Shown: positions 12,735 through 24,279 of the stretch, piece after piece
Numbering within the stretch: the first letter of the stretch is position 1
How the letters are laid out: every line of letters begins with the position of its first letter
Assembly: GCA_015499995.1 (NCBI GenBank)
Contig: JADNRV010000009.1
Location: 62,001-126,000, forward strand
Source of the DNA: Flammula alnicola
Lineage: Eukaryota; Basidiomycota; Agaricomycetes; Agaricales; Strophariaceae
Length of the DNA: 64,000 nt
Direction: 5' to 3'
Position numbers and translations under genes: made by a program
Notes under the pieces: model-generated
The model's database searches: none
Seen by the model: the letters and a program-made list of their open reading frames with translations, nothing else
What the model was told of the DNA's origin: nothing

Positions 12735-13075
12735 TTGTATTTGTGCGTTCACGATCAACGGTTTGATGCGCCGTCCTAGTTCGAGATCGAGCGCGCGAGT
12801 TATCTCGCTCTGCATGCAGCGCTTGCCTGGTGGCAGCATATAGCTCCCGTTCCAGCGCAAGTGATGACATTTTGTCGGTTAATGTCGTTTGAGTCTCGAG
12901 GTGCTGGGCAATCTCCCGCGGATACGTGTCGCGCCAAGATCAGAGTTCTTCCCTTGCCTCACTAAGTTCCTGATTCCTCGCAGCGGTTCCATCGAGAAAG
13001 GCTTCTTCCATCTCTCTTCTCAGATCTTCAAGCTCGCTTGCGGTCTGGGCGGAGGACTGGTTCCCCCTGTGGAAT
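12735..13075 (-). pseudogene. Coiled-coil protein fragment with one nonsense codon
   Basis: A continuous frame on the minus strand encodes a charged heptad-like segment: TASELEDLRREMEEAF, AARNQELSEAREEL, a TGA at 12940-12942, then SWRDTYPREIAQHLETQ, SSLALERELYAATRQ and HAERDNSRARSR. The pattern of Leu/Ala at heptad spacing and alternating Glu/Arg is that of a coiled coil. The TGA sits where Arg (CGA) would fit. No start or flanking exons could be found, so this is a fragment of a larger gene. Parent family not recognised. Confidence 0.6.
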
Positions 13076-13079
13076 AAGT

Positions 13080-14470
13080 GGCTTGCAGATAATGGGAAAC
13101 CAATAAGTATTCGACGGTCATGGAAAAGTGGAGTTACCCGTGCACAGACACCTTACATTGCGGCGAAGAGAACCATCAAATCCTACCGAAGCCGGCTTAT
13201 CTGAATCTAGGCGCAGACAACACAGATAATTCCAGACCATCCACCCTAAACGACGAGTGAGGCCCAGCCCCTTGTTATTATTAAGTGAAAACGTGGACTG
13301 GGTAGCGCGAAGACCAAGAAGTCAATATCACTCTCAATGCCTGATCTGGTATTAGCGGGTGGAACACTTAAAAGCCAAAGAGCGTCACCTGCGTTATATT
13401 ACAGGGTTAACGCATGAACACATAACTCGCTCTGGCGCGCCGTTCACCGATGGTGTACTCGGATCAAGTCGATATATTGGTGAACGACGAGCCGCGATGC
13501 CTGGGGAGAATTTATGGAAGCACACTGACACGTAAGTCGAAATCCGAAATAACCAATGAAAAGTAAGTACCAACATGGCCCCACTGGCGAGGTGGACTCC
13601 ATGGGAAGATCAGAGGCCCGCGTCATCTAGAAAACTTTTGTAAATATATTGATGTAAAAATGTGTCCATGCTCCGTGAAGAAGAAAGGGTTCGAGCCACT
13701 ACATGTCGCGCCAGCACTAGGAATGCATAATGGATCAGGGTATTGGTAAGTGCTGACTCGGGAGCGCAATGACAGGGGAGAGGGACAGCAGTCACACAAC
13801 GGAAATGTCGGAATACATAGGATACCGACCGAGATCGACGCGAGGCGCAGTGCGAGATCCAACCTGCTTCCGTAAAAGATACAAGTATCGGCGAGCGCTT
13901 GAGCTCTGACGAGATCTAAAAGTCATTGATCAGTATGGAGACCACCGCAACTGAGATAACATACAACGGTCAACCTGGCACTTCGCCGCCGCCGCCCCAA
14001 AAGATGAACCAGTAGCCGCGAAAAAGGTAGGTGAGACGAGGAAGGAATACCCCACTATACTCCGAAAGTTTGAACATTGAGCAAAGAAAATGCTGGACAG
14101 ACGAGGACATGACGGAAGGAGCAGAAGGGAGTCGAGTTCAACTTGAACGTTGCAAAGAAAAAAAGGCACATCACGTGATCAAGGATATTAATTTCTCATG
14201 CATCAACACCTTGCAAACACCTCGGGTTATCCGAACGGTAGATCTTCCAGTAATAAGAAAAATGACAGTGTTTAAGGTAGAAACACTCGTTTGCTTAAGT
14301 CATTTTCCAGGCATGGTAGTGTTGCTCTTGTATTTAAAAAGCCAACAGTGTTTACTCTGACTGCCAGTGCTTTTGCGATCATGATGCGGCATGGGAATGT
14401 ATGGGTAGAAGGCGTCGAGGCAGCCTTATGCTGAACCAGATGCTCATGGACAGCACGTCCCTAGGTAATA
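13080..14470. other. Intergenic, nothing recognised
   Basis: Short ORFs on both strands without consistent codon use, splice signals or recognisable motifs. No repeat longer than a few bases stands out. Confidence 0.45.
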
Positions 14471-14479
14471 AGAAATCGT

Positions 14480-15015
14480 AATATATTCAATGAGCAGCAT
14501 CAGGTCCCACAAAACTGAACTCAGACGTTGGTACTATGGAAACAATTCAAACAAAGGCATCTCGATTCTCGAGCCAGCTCGAGCCAGAGAACAACCAAAG
14601 AAATTGTGAAACTACCATGGAATCTTCGCGCCATCCACATTAATACAGTCTCCGCCATCCTTCTCCTGGGTAGAGCCCTCAATTGTGTTGGCGAGTGCAA
14701 TGGCAGCTACGGCCGGAGTAACCATAAAATCTGCAAAAGATTCAACTTGAATCATGCCACTCGTATCGAGGTCACGGTTTTCTTTCGCTGAGGATCAAAT
14801 GTTATAGTAATAAACTCCATCATCGAGGTACGTCTGAGTGCGCACCCATATCAGTCTCAACCATGCCTGGGGCCGGCGGAAAGCAGGCTGAGAGAGGATC
14901 GAGGATGAATAATCCATAAAAATGGGTAACACATGAACTCACTAAGCACTCGTACTTGAAGTGAATCCTTCTGGACATCCAATTAAGCGCGGCCTTGCTG
15001 ACGCCATAAGCCTCA
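14480..15015 (-). pseudogene. 3' remnant of a short-chain dehydrogenase gene
   Basis: The last third of an SDR gene related to the three full copies at 44.4-56.4 kb. It starts abruptly at AYGVSKAALNWMSRRIHF, keeps the following intron and the ACFPPAPGMVETDMG exon, and ends with AKENRDLD...GGDCINVDGAKIPW and TAG at 14612-14614. The Rossmann half is absent, so it cannot be an enzyme. The 3' flank (14480-14545) also matches the flank of the copy ending at 56407, including a CATAGTACCAA block and GTGGGACCT, so the duplication carried non-coding DNA with it. Confidence 0.82.
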
Positions 15016-15222
15016 GCATAAATAGAATGCCCCGTCCATCGTCCATTCACGGTTGAGCCAAAATTACTGAACTGCTTATCGTTGGAAAAATATGAAGACT
15101 ACGATATGCAGAACACCAAAAAAGCACATATTTACATAGATAGTTCTTCATACAACATAGATTACATGGCATAAAAAGGTACATAAAACAAAATTCCAGC
15201 ATTCAAACGAGAACAAGGAGAT

Positions 15223-16907
15223 TCAGAAATAGACATAACTCTGGAGACTGGAACAACTCGATCTTGAGCAAAGGGCGTTAATTTCGCAACGTGGGGATAG
15301 ACATAAAAGCGAACGCACATACCATGACTTCCGACGTCCTTCAGAGCAACAAAAATGACACCTGGTACACGTATATCGGGTGGCATACTGGTTCGTACCC
15401 TTGCCAGAAAAATAGTGATATCCGTCCGATGAAGTGCATTCAGGAACGGCCGTGGATCGAGGGCGTCCATAGCCTCTCCAGAGTATATCCGCACCATACT
15501 TCAGCGCTCTCGCTTCAGGTCGACGCGGAGCCTTGGCCGGCGTTGGGAGTGGACGATCCTGAGCGCTCTTTGCTGCGTGCCTGTGCTCTCGGCGTTGACA
15601 AGGAGGAGGAGGATTAGGTGCATGCGACGGGATCTTTCCATGTTTTCGATAATCCGCGTGACTTGATTGCTGGTATCTATGGTTGATCGATGTATCGAAA
15701 GAGTCGTCGTCTTCGTCATCTGAAGGATTGAGCAATGTTCGGTCAAAATCTGTGGAATCTGACGCCTCGGGAAGAGAAGAGGTAAATAGGTTCAGTGGGG
15801 ATAGGATGCTGGCGGATGCGGAAGTCGAAGGAAAGGTCTACGTTGCCATGCTTGAATACGAATGTCACTAGGAATGAGGGAATCAGACAGACCTGTTCAT
15901 TAGCCTGTGCAGTTGGCTGCTTCTGCGTTGGAATTGGAGCTGCAGAACCTGAAGACGAGTTCCCGTACAGCGGGTTCAGAACATTCATCGCAGACATCAG
16001 TGATGTGAAAGTCTAGAATAGTTCTCCAATTATCAAGGGCAATGAGGAGGTGGAAAAATCATACCTCTTGAATATACTGAGTACTTGACGATCGTGCAGT
16101 CACGCTATTGACTTGGGGACCATCTCTGTTAATCAAAAAAGAAAGGTTTCGTGAATCCTAGACTTCAAAACGACGACAATTGAACGTTGAACGTTGAACC
16201 CCCGTACTGACCTTTCAAGAAGTGCCCTCGAGTTGACGGTATCTCTCATCGCAAGCATGTCTCTCGTCTTCCGATGTTCAGCCACCTCCGTCTGATACTG
16301 ATCTCTCAACCGCGAAATCGTCTCCTCCGCCTGTTCAAGCCGCCTCTCAATCCTCTCCGCACTCTCACGCGCACTCTTCCTGGACTCAGTTAACTCTTTC
16401 CTGATCTCCTCGACCTCTTTATCCTTCCGCGACAACAAGGTATCCTTCCCTTCTAACGCTCGCAGGAACGCATCCAATCTTGTAGTGCTGAAGTGTGCAA
16501 AATCCTTCACAGCGTCGTCCCGTTGCCTTTCCGCCGCCTGTAAACGCTTTTGGAGTGCTTGGATCTCGGAGGCGGATCCGGAGGAGCTTTGAGCACTGAG
16601 AAAAACTTTCCGGATGTTGTCGGGGGAAATACCTAAAAGAAACGATAAACCTAACACGGAGGTTAAAAAAGATTACGTCTAGGACTTACGGGATGAGGCG
16701 TCTTTGCGGCAGTTGGGGCACTTGAAAGCCCGATTGCGCGTTGTACACGATCCTTCGACGAGCTGCTCGACGCACTTCTGGCAGTAAATATGTCCTGGAC
16801 GATGTCAGCATCAAGATGATCAAGTCGACAGCGAGTCAAAGAAACGCACCACAGGGCAAACAATAGGCCCAATCTCCTAAATCATCAAGACAGATCTGAC
16901 ACTCCAT
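15223..16907 (-). CDS. RING-finger protein with coiled coil
   Basis: Likely E3 ubiquitin ligase or RING scaffold. Exons on the minus strand: 16907-16850, 16794-16690, 16632-16212, 16125-16065, 16012-15893, then about 15830 to 15223. The first two exons encode an N-terminal C3HC4 RING: MECQICLDDLGDWAYCLPCG joined to HIYCQKC, with the final pair in FKCPNCRK. Exon 3 is a long coiled coil (IQALQKRLQAAERQ ... RIERRLEQAEETISRLRDQY). Later exons are Ser/Pro-rich and acidic (NPSDDEDDDSFDTS). The final exon is uncertain: frame A continues to a stop at 15223, but a second frame near 15490-15165 (DALDPRPFLNALHRTDITIF) is more protein-like, so an unseen intron or a frameshift may change the C-terminus. 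Zn ligands are complete. Confidence 0.75.
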
Positions 16908-17338
16908 CGCCAGGACTGAGTGAGTGGTGAGAGTCCTCAGTTCATGCCACGGACGGAGGGAGAGAGGGCAGTAAACTTCTTTGTTCTTCTTACTTTATAA
17001 AGAGATCGCATTACGCGGTAAGTGGCACTTCAATCGCCTTTGTGAAATCACAATTCACAAAAAGGTTCTTTAAATTATCGCTACCCTCTGCGGGATGGCA
17101 GGGCGACATGCCCTGTTACCATGGCAACGGGGTTGACGCGCAGGCACTACTTGCTTGCTGGAGACCTATAAGTACAAGAACAATTGATTGACGTACTTGT
17201 GAAAGCCAGATCAAAGCTAACGTAACATTACACTGGGGATGGTGGTCATTGTATCTGTATAGGTAATAAGAGAAAAGAATAATAACGGTACAGAACAAAC
17301 AAAGAGAACAAACAAGGTGCGGTAGTAGGAGGGGGAGA

Positions 17339-18160
17339 TCAAAAGAACTCGTCGAACATGCCTCGTCCGCCAGAGATCAAAATCTTCCGCCTAAAATTGG
17401 TCCACGGAAAAGCATGCCAAGTTGGATTCGGAGAAAAAATTGTACCAGACAGCCGAGAAATAAGAATCGAATCCACAGTCCCACGAGGCGAGGATAATCC
17501 GGGCAAAGGGGCTATGGAATCCGAATTATACCCTAGACCTATGACCAGGAAACTTGAAAGGCACCAAGCGGTAGTGCAAACACCGCACCTGAAAGAGACA
17601 CAGGAGAGCAATTTTAGAATGTAGATATATTTCATGAAGGGTATATACGCGCTCACCGAAAGAACCTTCAGCATATGATCCATCCTATCTAAATTAGCCC
17701 CTGAGTACACGATGAACTCGGAAAGTAGTTTAGGTTGGTAAAACTAAAGCGAACGACAACGGCGACGGTGACAACGGCACAGCGAGGATGGAAAGACGAG
17801 AGAAAAAAAAGGAAACTGCATCAGAACTCCTCATGGAACGACAGGAAATAAAGAAAAAATACGAAGCACATACACTTGATCTACTCCGTATCCGTCACCC
17901 GTCGCAGACATATAATGCCCACATATCTGCTTAGTGGCCGCACTCAGGCTGCGCATGATATAGACCGCAAACTGCGAAGTTACAGGCACGTCCGTAAGTA
18001 TATAGATGCCGCCGCAGTCGTCGTATAGTTTGTTCACGGTCGAAGCACAGCTTCAAGCTCTTGTCTGTAGCAGATCGCAGCTGAGTAGGATCATTGGAAT
18101 TTGGCTGGCATACTTATCTGGTTGATCGTATAGCACCATCGTGGAAAAGTCCGTGTGAAA
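17339..18160 (-). CDS. Unrecognised multi-exon gene, divergent from the Zn2Cys6 regulator
   Basis: Three minus-strand blocks look coding and are bordered by plausible splice sites: about 18037-17872 (LYDDCGGIYILTDVPVTSQF, then AATKQICGHYMSATGDGYG), about 17712-17660 (YSGANLDRMDHMLKVLS) and about 17545-17339 (NSDSIAPLPGLSSPRGTVDS ... GGRGMFDEFF, stop). A possible start, MSFHTDFSTMVLYDQ, lies at about 18165, but its link to the next block is unclear because two frames are open there. The start would be about 180 bases from the regulator's ATG on the other strand, so the two genes may share a promoter. No known domain was recognised. Confidence 0.45.
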
Positions 18161-18344
18161 CGACATTCTTGGGAGCACAGAAAAAGAGGATTCTCGGGCG
18201 CAGCAAAATGCGGAGAGAGAAAGGCGGCGAATTGTTCAGGAACTGACAGTGATCAACTTTTTTGTTTATTAAGCCGGCAATCTTATGCCGAGGCACTATC
18301 ATCACAACTTTCACTGACGTTTCCCATCCACGGTGGCCTTCACC

Positions 18345-21300
18345 ATGTCCTCCGACGAAGAAGATACCAACGGCGGCGAAAACTCGGGGTCGTACCAGAG
18401 TTTGAAGAAACGAAGGATACAACGGGCGTGTGATACATGCAGACGCAAGAAACGTACGTCATATCCCAATTTTTGGACGGCTCCGCAATCCCATATCTCA
18501 TTCTTCGGATAACATGTAGTTCGATGTTCGTCGTTTCCTGGAACGTAAATGGGGTTTTACTAATGTAATTATCAGGCGACGGTGTCCAAACACCAGGAAA
18601 CCGATGCTCGAACTGCCTTGCCTATAGTTTTGATTGCACATACGTCGAGGCGGCGCCAAAGGTACCGCTCACATTTCTTGCTTGTCTGTCTCGTTGAAGC
18701 TTAAGCTCTCATAAGAAACGTGGCCCTTCGAAAGGGTGTGTATTTCCAAATCCTGAGTCAACTTTGGTGCACTCACACCCCTAAAGCTACGTTGAAAGCC
18801 TGGAGAACCGAGTGAAGAAGTTGGAAAATTTGGTTCGGCGGGTGAGCCCATGTATTCTGCGCTCATCTAAACCAGCTCTCTATAACCTTGGTCTTAGCTA
18901 TGCCCTGACGACGCGCTTTACGATGAATTGATTCGGTCATTGGACGACAATTTGATGGTGGAGCAGTTACCTGTTGACCCAAGTTCTCTGGTAACGGACA
19001 GCAGTTGTCACAGCAATAAGAGATCAACTACGGACGTCGACAGCGTCACCTCCGCTATATGTGGCGTTGCCAACGGTGCGACACCCCCGACTGGGTTGGA
19101 CGATGACAATGACAATGACGACGATACATCTGTGATGCTCGCGGACAACCTCAAACGAATGGCACTGGAGCCTCATGAATATCGATTTTTTGGGAAATCT
19201 AGTGCAGCCATCCTCTTTCGCACCGCAGTAGAGCTGAGGAATGAGTACATGGGGTCGCAATTTACGCTAGAGGACGTCAGCACACCGCGGCAGCCTTCGC
19301 ATGCGAATCCGCGGACGGAGTTTTGGACTGTGCCACCGGTGCGTTGTTATGGTTCCTTTGAATGTATCTCTTTTCTCGTTGCTCATCATCCAATGTCGGC
19401 CATAGTGGGAACGAAAGTTCAACTCATCAGAGAATATTCATTATATATTCCCAGAGCCTGACCTTGCCGTGCACTTCATGGATCTCTACTTCACCCACGT
19501 CAACATCTATCTACCTCTACTCCATCGCCCGACTTTTGAAAAGTATGTTCAAGAAGGCTTGCATCTCGCGAACGCAAATTTTGCCCCTGTCTATCTTCTC
19601 GTGTGCGCTGTTGGCGCTCAGTACTCCGACGACCCTAAGGCCAGGCTCGAAGGCGTCGACTCATATCATTCCTGTGGATGGAAATGGTTTGACCAAGTAC
19701 AGATGAAGAAACAGCCAATGCTAGCTCCACCGACGTTATTTGACCTCCAACTTTACTGCGTATGTCTTATGTAACATTTCGTATCTCCGGATTATCTGAC
19801 GGCGATCTTTGTCATGGCAGCTTTCAGTGCAATTCCTGCAAGGCTCATCGTCACCTAGTTCGTCTTGGACATTAGTTGGCATTGGTATCAGGTTGGCTCA
19901 GGATGTCGGAGTGCACCGGCGGGCGTTACATGCCCACGCCTTGACTGCAGACGCCGAGTTGTGGAAACGAGCATTCTGGTATGCCAATGCCCCGCGCTTC
20001 GTGTATATTACTCTTCAAATTCATGATTTACTTAGGGTGCTCGTGTGCCTAGATCGAGCGATTAGTTCAACCTTGGGTCGGCCATGTGCTATTCAAGATG
20101 ACGAGTACGTGCTTAAGGCTTGGTTCTACTGTTTCAGTTTACTTAGTCGACCTTCTTAGCTTTGACCTTGATTTACCTGTAGATTGCGATGACGAATATT
20201 GGGAAAATCCTGACCCCGAAAAATGTTTTAAGCAGCCTTCGAACAAGCCATCTTCGATAAGTTACTTCATTCTATACATAAAGCTCCACCAGATCCTGGC
20301 TTTTTCGCTACGGACAATTGTACGTCTTCTTTCCTACCAAATATGAACCCCAATTATTAACGCCTTGCAATAGTACTCCCTCAAGAAATCCAAAACCTTG
20401 CTTGGGTTTGTAGGACAACGAAGGGAGCAGCACCTAGTCGAAGAGTTGGATTCTATGTTAAATAAATGGGTTGATTCAGTTCCAGATCATCGTAAGTCTC
20501 TCTATTTCTTTTATGGCGCATGTATTCACTTTAATTCTTGATTTTCAGTGCAATGGGATCCAAATCATGAAGATGTCATGTTTTTCAACCAATCCGTCTC
20601 GCTATATTCAGCGTATTATCACATCCAAATTCTCATCCACCGGCCGTTCATACCATCGCCAAGCAACCCCTCGCCATTATCTTTCCCGTCTCTTACCATA
20701 TGCACAAATGCTGCCAGATCCTGCAGCCGTGTCGTTGACATACAAAGACAGCGAAACATGGCGCTAAAACCACAGATTCTGGTACGTTTGATGCCATTGT
20801 TATATTCTTGGGTTTAGGAAATCAACGGATTACCAGTCGGCAGTGTTTACATCCGGCATGGTGCTCCTGCTCCGCATCTGGGGAGGAAAACGCTCTGGGT
20901 TATCGACGGACCCGAATCGAGAGATGGCGGATGTGCACAAGTGCATGGATGTCCTGAGAACCTCTGAAGTGAGGTGGTATGGTGCTGGTAAAGTTTGGCA
21001 CGTAGTTTTTTTCATACTGTCTTTCCACAGCAATGCTGAGGAGGCTGTTTCTCGTCTTTAGGGATCTCCTGAATAAACTGGCCTTCGCTGGGGAATTGCC
21101 GCTACCGCAGCATAGCTCGCCATCAACCAATAAGCGCGAGCGTGATTCTGAAACGCCAAAATCACCTTCACAACAACCGCCAGCGCCGCCTATCCATCTG
21201 CGGTACAGCGAGCTGGCGAATGGATACCCTCCGATATCGGAGATGAGCTCTATGACGCATGGATATGGGATGGATGCTACAGCCATGGACGCGGGTATGG

Positions 21301-21755
21301 TGCTGGACACTATAGCTGGAACACTCGCTTATTCGCCACAAAACACGTATGGTGTTCCGCCTATCGATGGGACTAGTTCGATGGTAGCCATGCAGGGGTT
21401 ATATAGGGGCATGTCCAGGGATACCAGCACGATGGGCGATATTAACGTTGAACAGAGCCAGCAACACGGGCAACAGATTCAGCCTGAGCAGCTGCAGTTA
21501 CGGGAGATGGGGTATCCGTTGGTGGATGACAATACGATGGCGATGTGGTCCAGTGCGCCAACTGGTTTTGGGTGAGTGCTTTCTTTTCATTTTGCCTAAG
21601 CATTTAGTTTGGCCAACTTTCTGTTTCTTGTACTTTCTAGGCTGGATGAGTGGGAATCTTACCTTACGAGCGTCGGCAACTTGACCCAATACGTTCAACA
21701 CCCCCGGTCCGGAAATACAAACTGGACGCAGAATCTTTCTTGGGATCCGAATTGA
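18345..21755 (+). CDS. Zn2Cys6 transcription factor with fungal_trans domain
   Basis: Nuclear regulator with an N-terminal Gal4-type zinc cluster followed by a coiled-coil dimer linker and the fungal-specific middle homology region (PF04082 type). Start ATG 18345; about 12 exons; stop TGA 21753-21755. The zinc cluster is C-x2-C-x6-C-x9-C-x2-C-x6-C: RACDTCRRKK in exon 1, L-R-C supplied across a 6-nt microexon at 18520-18525, then DGVQTPGNRCSNCLAYSFDC in exon 3. A 20-nt exon at 18716-18735 adds KRGPSKG. The linker is GYVESLENRVKKLENLVRR. The middle region shows LYFTHVNIYLPLLHRPTFEK, GRPCAIQDDDFDLDLPV, HQILAFSLRTI and IHRPFIPSPSNPSP, all standard for the family. The C-terminus is Met/Gln-rich. 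The target pathway cannot be told from sequence; no cluster partner is adjacent. The joined frame appears intact. Confidence 0.9.
18520..18525 (+). other. 6-nt microexon (TTCGAT) of the Zn2Cys6 gene
   Basis: Flanked by TAG at 18517-18519 and a GTTCG donor at 18526. Joined as C|TTCGAT|GC it gives Leu-Arg-Cys, the third zinc ligand. The downstream intron (18526-18575) has a clear TTACTAATG branch site. Confidence 0.8.
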
Positions 21756-21942
21756 GGATGATCTGTCTTTCGCCCTTCTCTCGATGTTTAACACGAGTTT
21801 CATCTGTCCTTCCGAGGTCGTCCCCGTACTTATCACTTCTTCTAGCTGCACTAGCATTGTAATATCCGTTATATCGTCTTTCTCTTGAACTCGTTTAGAT
21901 ACTAATCGCTCTGATGGGAATATACTACATGAGAAACTGGTC

Positions 21943-22536
21943 TCAATGGTATCCCTTACCAAAAGCGATCCAAAATAAATAGACAGATGAGTAGAAAGCC
22001 CTGAGCGAAATTTGAGGCTTCGCAGCTGACTGTGCAGCCGCATTCGCCGTCCCACAAACCGCACGACGAACGGAGTGTTCCAACAGCTCTCGAGTGGAAG
22101 TATCCAACTTCCCAACGGCTTCTTTGAAAGCCGAGGGCGACGTCGTCGTAAACGACAGTAGTTGGGCCATAGTCTGTGTGATAACCGAAGCGGTGACCAG
22201 TTGAGACGGCGGTGCATTGGCGAGTAGGATATGGGAGATTGTGAGTAACAAGACACCAAGTGGACGCGGACCTGCAGGGGCTATTAGACGCGATAATATT
22301 TCTGAACTCGACCAATGCTCACACTGATCCTCCACTGTGGACGTGAACAGAGCAGCATTTAAAAGCTTCCATACTTCGCTATGTAATCGCAGCGGACTGT
22401 GTGTTCCCAGTCTTGGCGATAAAGTCGATGAGCCCCGGCGGAGCAGTCCAATCAGGCCGGACTCTGGGAGGGAAGGGTTCAGATACGCGTCGAGCATGCC
22501 ATGCGGTATAGCGTCGCACGCGATGGCAAGAGGCAA
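21943..22536 (-). pseudogene. C-terminal part of a HEAT-repeat protein, possibly LAA1/HEATR5-like
   Basis: An open frame of 197 residues, rich in Leu/Ala helices (LLTISHILLANAPPSQLV, ITQTMAQLLSFT, FKEAVGKLDTSTRELLEHS) and ending near KPQISLRAF. The ending resembles the tail of fungal LAA1/HEATR5 (clathrin-adaptor-associated) proteins, which run to about 2000 residues; this is recalled family resemblance and unverified. No upstream exons are visible before 22536, so this is a stranded 3' fragment unless the rest is too diverged to see. It lies tail to tail with the regulator gene, about 190 bases apart. Confidence 0.45.
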
Positions 22537-22939
22537 GCAAGGATTGATTCAACGACGCTGTCGCTGGTATCTAATCTAACTATCTAATCTACGGGCAGCT
22601 CGGGCCAGATTGCACTGCCGTACCGTACATCCATAGAGCGGAAAGTTGTTGGTTGCGAATGTTAGGTGCGAGACAGCAAAGGTTATCGTTGCAATGACAA
22701 AGGGAACACAGCCGAGACGTGGAGTACGAACGATATAACGAACACATTAAAGGGGGGAATTCCCAGTCGTGCATGATAGAATAGTATGAAAGATGGCGCG
22801 CGGCACTTCATCGACGTGAGAGTGTTAATAAAGTTATCATTACCACCGACGCATAGGCTGCACTTACTTTACCTTCCATTGATTTCATTGGCTATCAAGA
22901 CAAAATATACACCCTATAGATTCCGCGAGGTGGTATAAA

Positions 22940-24279
22940 TCAGAAAAAACTTAAAGCGGAACCGCAGCCAATCTGGAGAGTTGATGCTTTCACTAGCACC
23001 GACATGACCCCTTCGGCAAGTACGAAGGTGAGTGAGGAAAATGTCTTTAATCACGGCAGTGGAAGGAACTCTTACCTACAGTCGGTAGCGGGACAGGCCT
23101 CCGTCCGATTGCAGTCAAGAATCCATTGACAAATCCTCCATGAGCAGTAAGCGAAATAACTGTAAAACACCCCAACTAGGTGAACACAGTTGATTTAAGT
23201 CAACAGCGCGATCACGTAAAATGAAAGGTTGCAGTCATACAGGTATGCTCTGTATCGGTCTCAAAAATTCAATCCAGCACCTTTCCAGCACGTTGGGCGA
23301 CCTCCGCTTTCGTCTCTCGGATGGTAGGGTGCCAAAGTTGATCCTACTCCTCAAATTTCTCCTCGATCGCGAAGTGGGGTCTGTAATCCGAGATATACGA
23401 TCGAGTGCGGCGCTTGCCGCCAGTATGCACTCCATTCTCCTCGCGGAAATTCTTAAAATTCGTCAACGAGAATTGGCGAATAGTGCGATGACGAGAGATT
23501 GCACATACCTCAAGGATGAGCACCGGTTGCAGTTGTTCCGAAAAAACTTTATTGAGCATGATATCGCACGCATCGAGCGTGCGGGAGAGGGGGCTGCAGT
23601 ATCGTTTGTGCGGAGGAGATAGACCTGCGGTAGCTTCCTCCATCCACGCGCGTTGGATGGTGTGCGCCTGCTCTATCCCGATGGGCGTGAGCTGAGGATC
23701 AGTTAGATCGATCGGTTTGGGTTGGACGTGGGCTCAAAAGTTTGGGCAGAGAAGTACTGACGTCCCCATTTTATTTCTCCATCGCCGTCCATCATTGACC
23801 AGTAGCTATCGGTCGACACGATGAGGATCATGTGTAGTGCTTACTCGTCCCATGCTTGTGTTCCATATTTGGCTTCTGCAACGTTATCTATCATGAAACG
23901 ATTAATACAAGCGAGGCTAGATGCATAGAGTAGAGGAACTCACGGTATCCTTGTCCATGCCTAGACGGTAAGAGGAACTTATACGAAGTCCCTTTTAAAC
24001 TTTCGTCATTCAAGGCACGGATATGCTCGAAGAGTTTCTCCCATCTGTCCACAGATGCATTCTTCAGACCGAATAGAGGGGTATCTGAGAACTAAGGGGA
24101 TTGAGCAGACTGCGAGAGCACTGTCAATGCCGCGGTTCCTCACAGCAGGCAAGGGTTCGTCTGCCTCGTCATGGGCGAAGTGGCCTGGGACAAACTGCAG
24201 AATAATTGAGAAGTAGAAGTACTCGGGAAGATAAGGGGCCATTAAATACCTCATATTTGTGGCCAATGTCGCCTGGCAT
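22940..24279 (-). pseudogene. Histidine phosphatase (phosphoglycerate-mutase-like), two nonsense codons
   Basis: Family: histidine phosphatases that attack a phosphate ester with the first His of an RHG motif. Minus-strand exons carry MPGDIGHKYE, FVPGHFAHDEADEPLPA, then KLFEHIRALNDESLKGTSYK with the catalytic LPSRHGQGY near 23950, DAELTPIGIEQAH-like sequence near 23690, RYCSPLSRTLDACDI, NFREENGVHT near 23445, RRTRSYISDYRPHF, and the second catalytic His in LTAHGGFVNGFLTAIGRR near 23120. Introns are canonical. Two in-frame stops break it: TAG at 23344-23346 (before DQLWHPTIRETKAEV, expected Gln) and TGA at 23269-23271 (before IFETDTEHT, expected Arg). The stops fall between the two catalytic histidines, so no active product is expected. 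The start at 24279 is the nearest in-frame ATG and is uncertain. Confidence 0.82.

Noticed and set aside
18114..18422. 102-codon minus-strand ORF over the regulator start
   Set aside because: Antisense shadow of the regulator's first exon and promoter.
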